From assembly GCA_035652755.1 (NCBI GenBank), contig DASRDE010000167.1, positions 1 through 7,399 on the forward strand: 7,399 nt of DNA, in the 5' to 3' direction. Positions within the stretch are counted from its first letter, which is position 1. Each line of letters begins with the position of its first letter. Below, one piece after another: positions 7,092-7,399 of this stretch. The translations under genes and the position numbers were made by a program. The notes under the pieces were generated by a model. It was not told where the DNA came from and searched no databases. It saw only the letters and a list, made by a program, of their open reading frames with translations. This stretch comes from DASRDE01 sp035652755. GTDB taxonomy: Bacteria > Vulcanimicrobiota > Vulcanimicrobiia > Vulcanimicrobiales > Vulcanimicrobiaceae.

Positions 7092-7399
7092 CTATGAGCC
7101 TGTCAACGCTTCGGCGCCGCCGACGATCTCGAGCAGCTCTTTCGTGATCGCCGCTTGGCGCGCGTTGTTCATCGCAATCGTATATTCGTCGATCAATTTG
7201 CCCGCGTTGTCGGTCGCGTTGTTCATCGCGACCAGCTGCGCGGCGTAAAACGCGGCGTCCGTCTCCAGGATCGCCGAGTAGATCGTAAACTCCAGATATT
7301 TGGGCAGCAGCCGCGAGAGCACGAACTCGGGCGACGGGGCGAACTCCACGAGCGCGCGCGGGCCCTTCGACTCAGCCGGCGCGCTCGCGGTATCATCGG
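7092..7399 (-). CDS. atpG: F1Fo ATP synthase gamma subunit (3' part only)
   Basis: These are the C-terminal 101 codons of the rotor shaft subunit; the beginning lies beyond the right edge. The frame is open from the edge without a stop. The visible part holds 'YLEFTIYSAILETDAAFYAAQ' (about 7300-7240) and then the highly conserved gamma C-terminal helix: 'AAQLVAMNNATDNAGKLID', 'YTIAMNNARQAAITKEL' and 'EIVGGAEAL', matching the canonical 'NxARQAAITxExxEIVGGAxAL' ending. The C-terminus is therefore normal. A GTG at 7349 is internal and not a start. It precedes atpD by 26 bases, as in standard atpAGDC operons. The upstream part 'DDTASAPAESKGPRALVEFAPSPE' lies in the less conserved Rossmann-like region and is typical in composition. 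Confidence 0.95.
   Translation of the reverse strand, partial: DDTASAPAESKGPRALVEFAPSPEFVLSRLLPKYLEFTIYSAILETDAAFYAAQLVAMNNATDNAGKLIDEYTIAMNNARQAAITKELLEIVGGAEALTGS

Overview
This is a GC-rich bacterial window packed with genes, all on the minus strand. Read in the direction of transcription (high to low coordinates), the order is: atpG (3' end only), atpD, atpC, an unrecognised membrane-anchored protein, murA, mreB, a TsaC/Sua5-type tRNA-modification enzyme, two tandem LptA/OstA-like periplasmic proteins, and the 5' end of rarA. Gaps between genes run from 4-base overlaps to 39 bases. No stretch over 300 bases lacks a gene. I see no RNA gene, mobile element, CRISPR array, long repeat or rho-independent terminator.

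Right part (about 5173-7399): the distal end of an F-type ATP synthase operon in the usual gamma-beta-epsilon order. Middle (2263-5147): an envelope block with a single-pass protein of unknown function, MurA (first committed step of peptidoglycan synthesis) and a stand-alone MreB (cell-shape actin) with no mreC or mreD next to it. Left part (1-2243): a threonylcarbamoyl-AMP synthase, then two OstA-fold proteins expected in the periplasm, then the replication-fork ATPase RarA. Three of the nine junctions are 4-base stop/start overlaps (atpC-distal ORF/murA, tsaC/OstA-1, OstA-1/OstA-2), and four genes start with GTG or TTG. This suggests one long, translationally coupled transcript, or a few overlapping ones, with no clear internal promoter.

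Organism: the LptA-like proteins indicate a diderm with an outer membrane. However, the order atpC - small unknown - murA - mreB resembles the Firmicutes order atpC - ywmB - murA - spoIID - (spoIIQ/spoIIID) - mbl with the sporulation genes absent. A GC-rich diderm of the Terrabacteria side, such as Candidatus Eremiobacterota (WPS-2) or a relative, would fit. That placement is inference from gene content and order, not a database match.

Most genes here are recognisable housekeeping genes. The parts least explained by known families are the unknown gene between atpC and murA, the duplicated OstA-like pair with unequal C-termini, an insertion in the N-terminal region of the ATP synthase beta subunit, and MreB's missing N-terminal extension combined with an enlarged hydrophobic loop.
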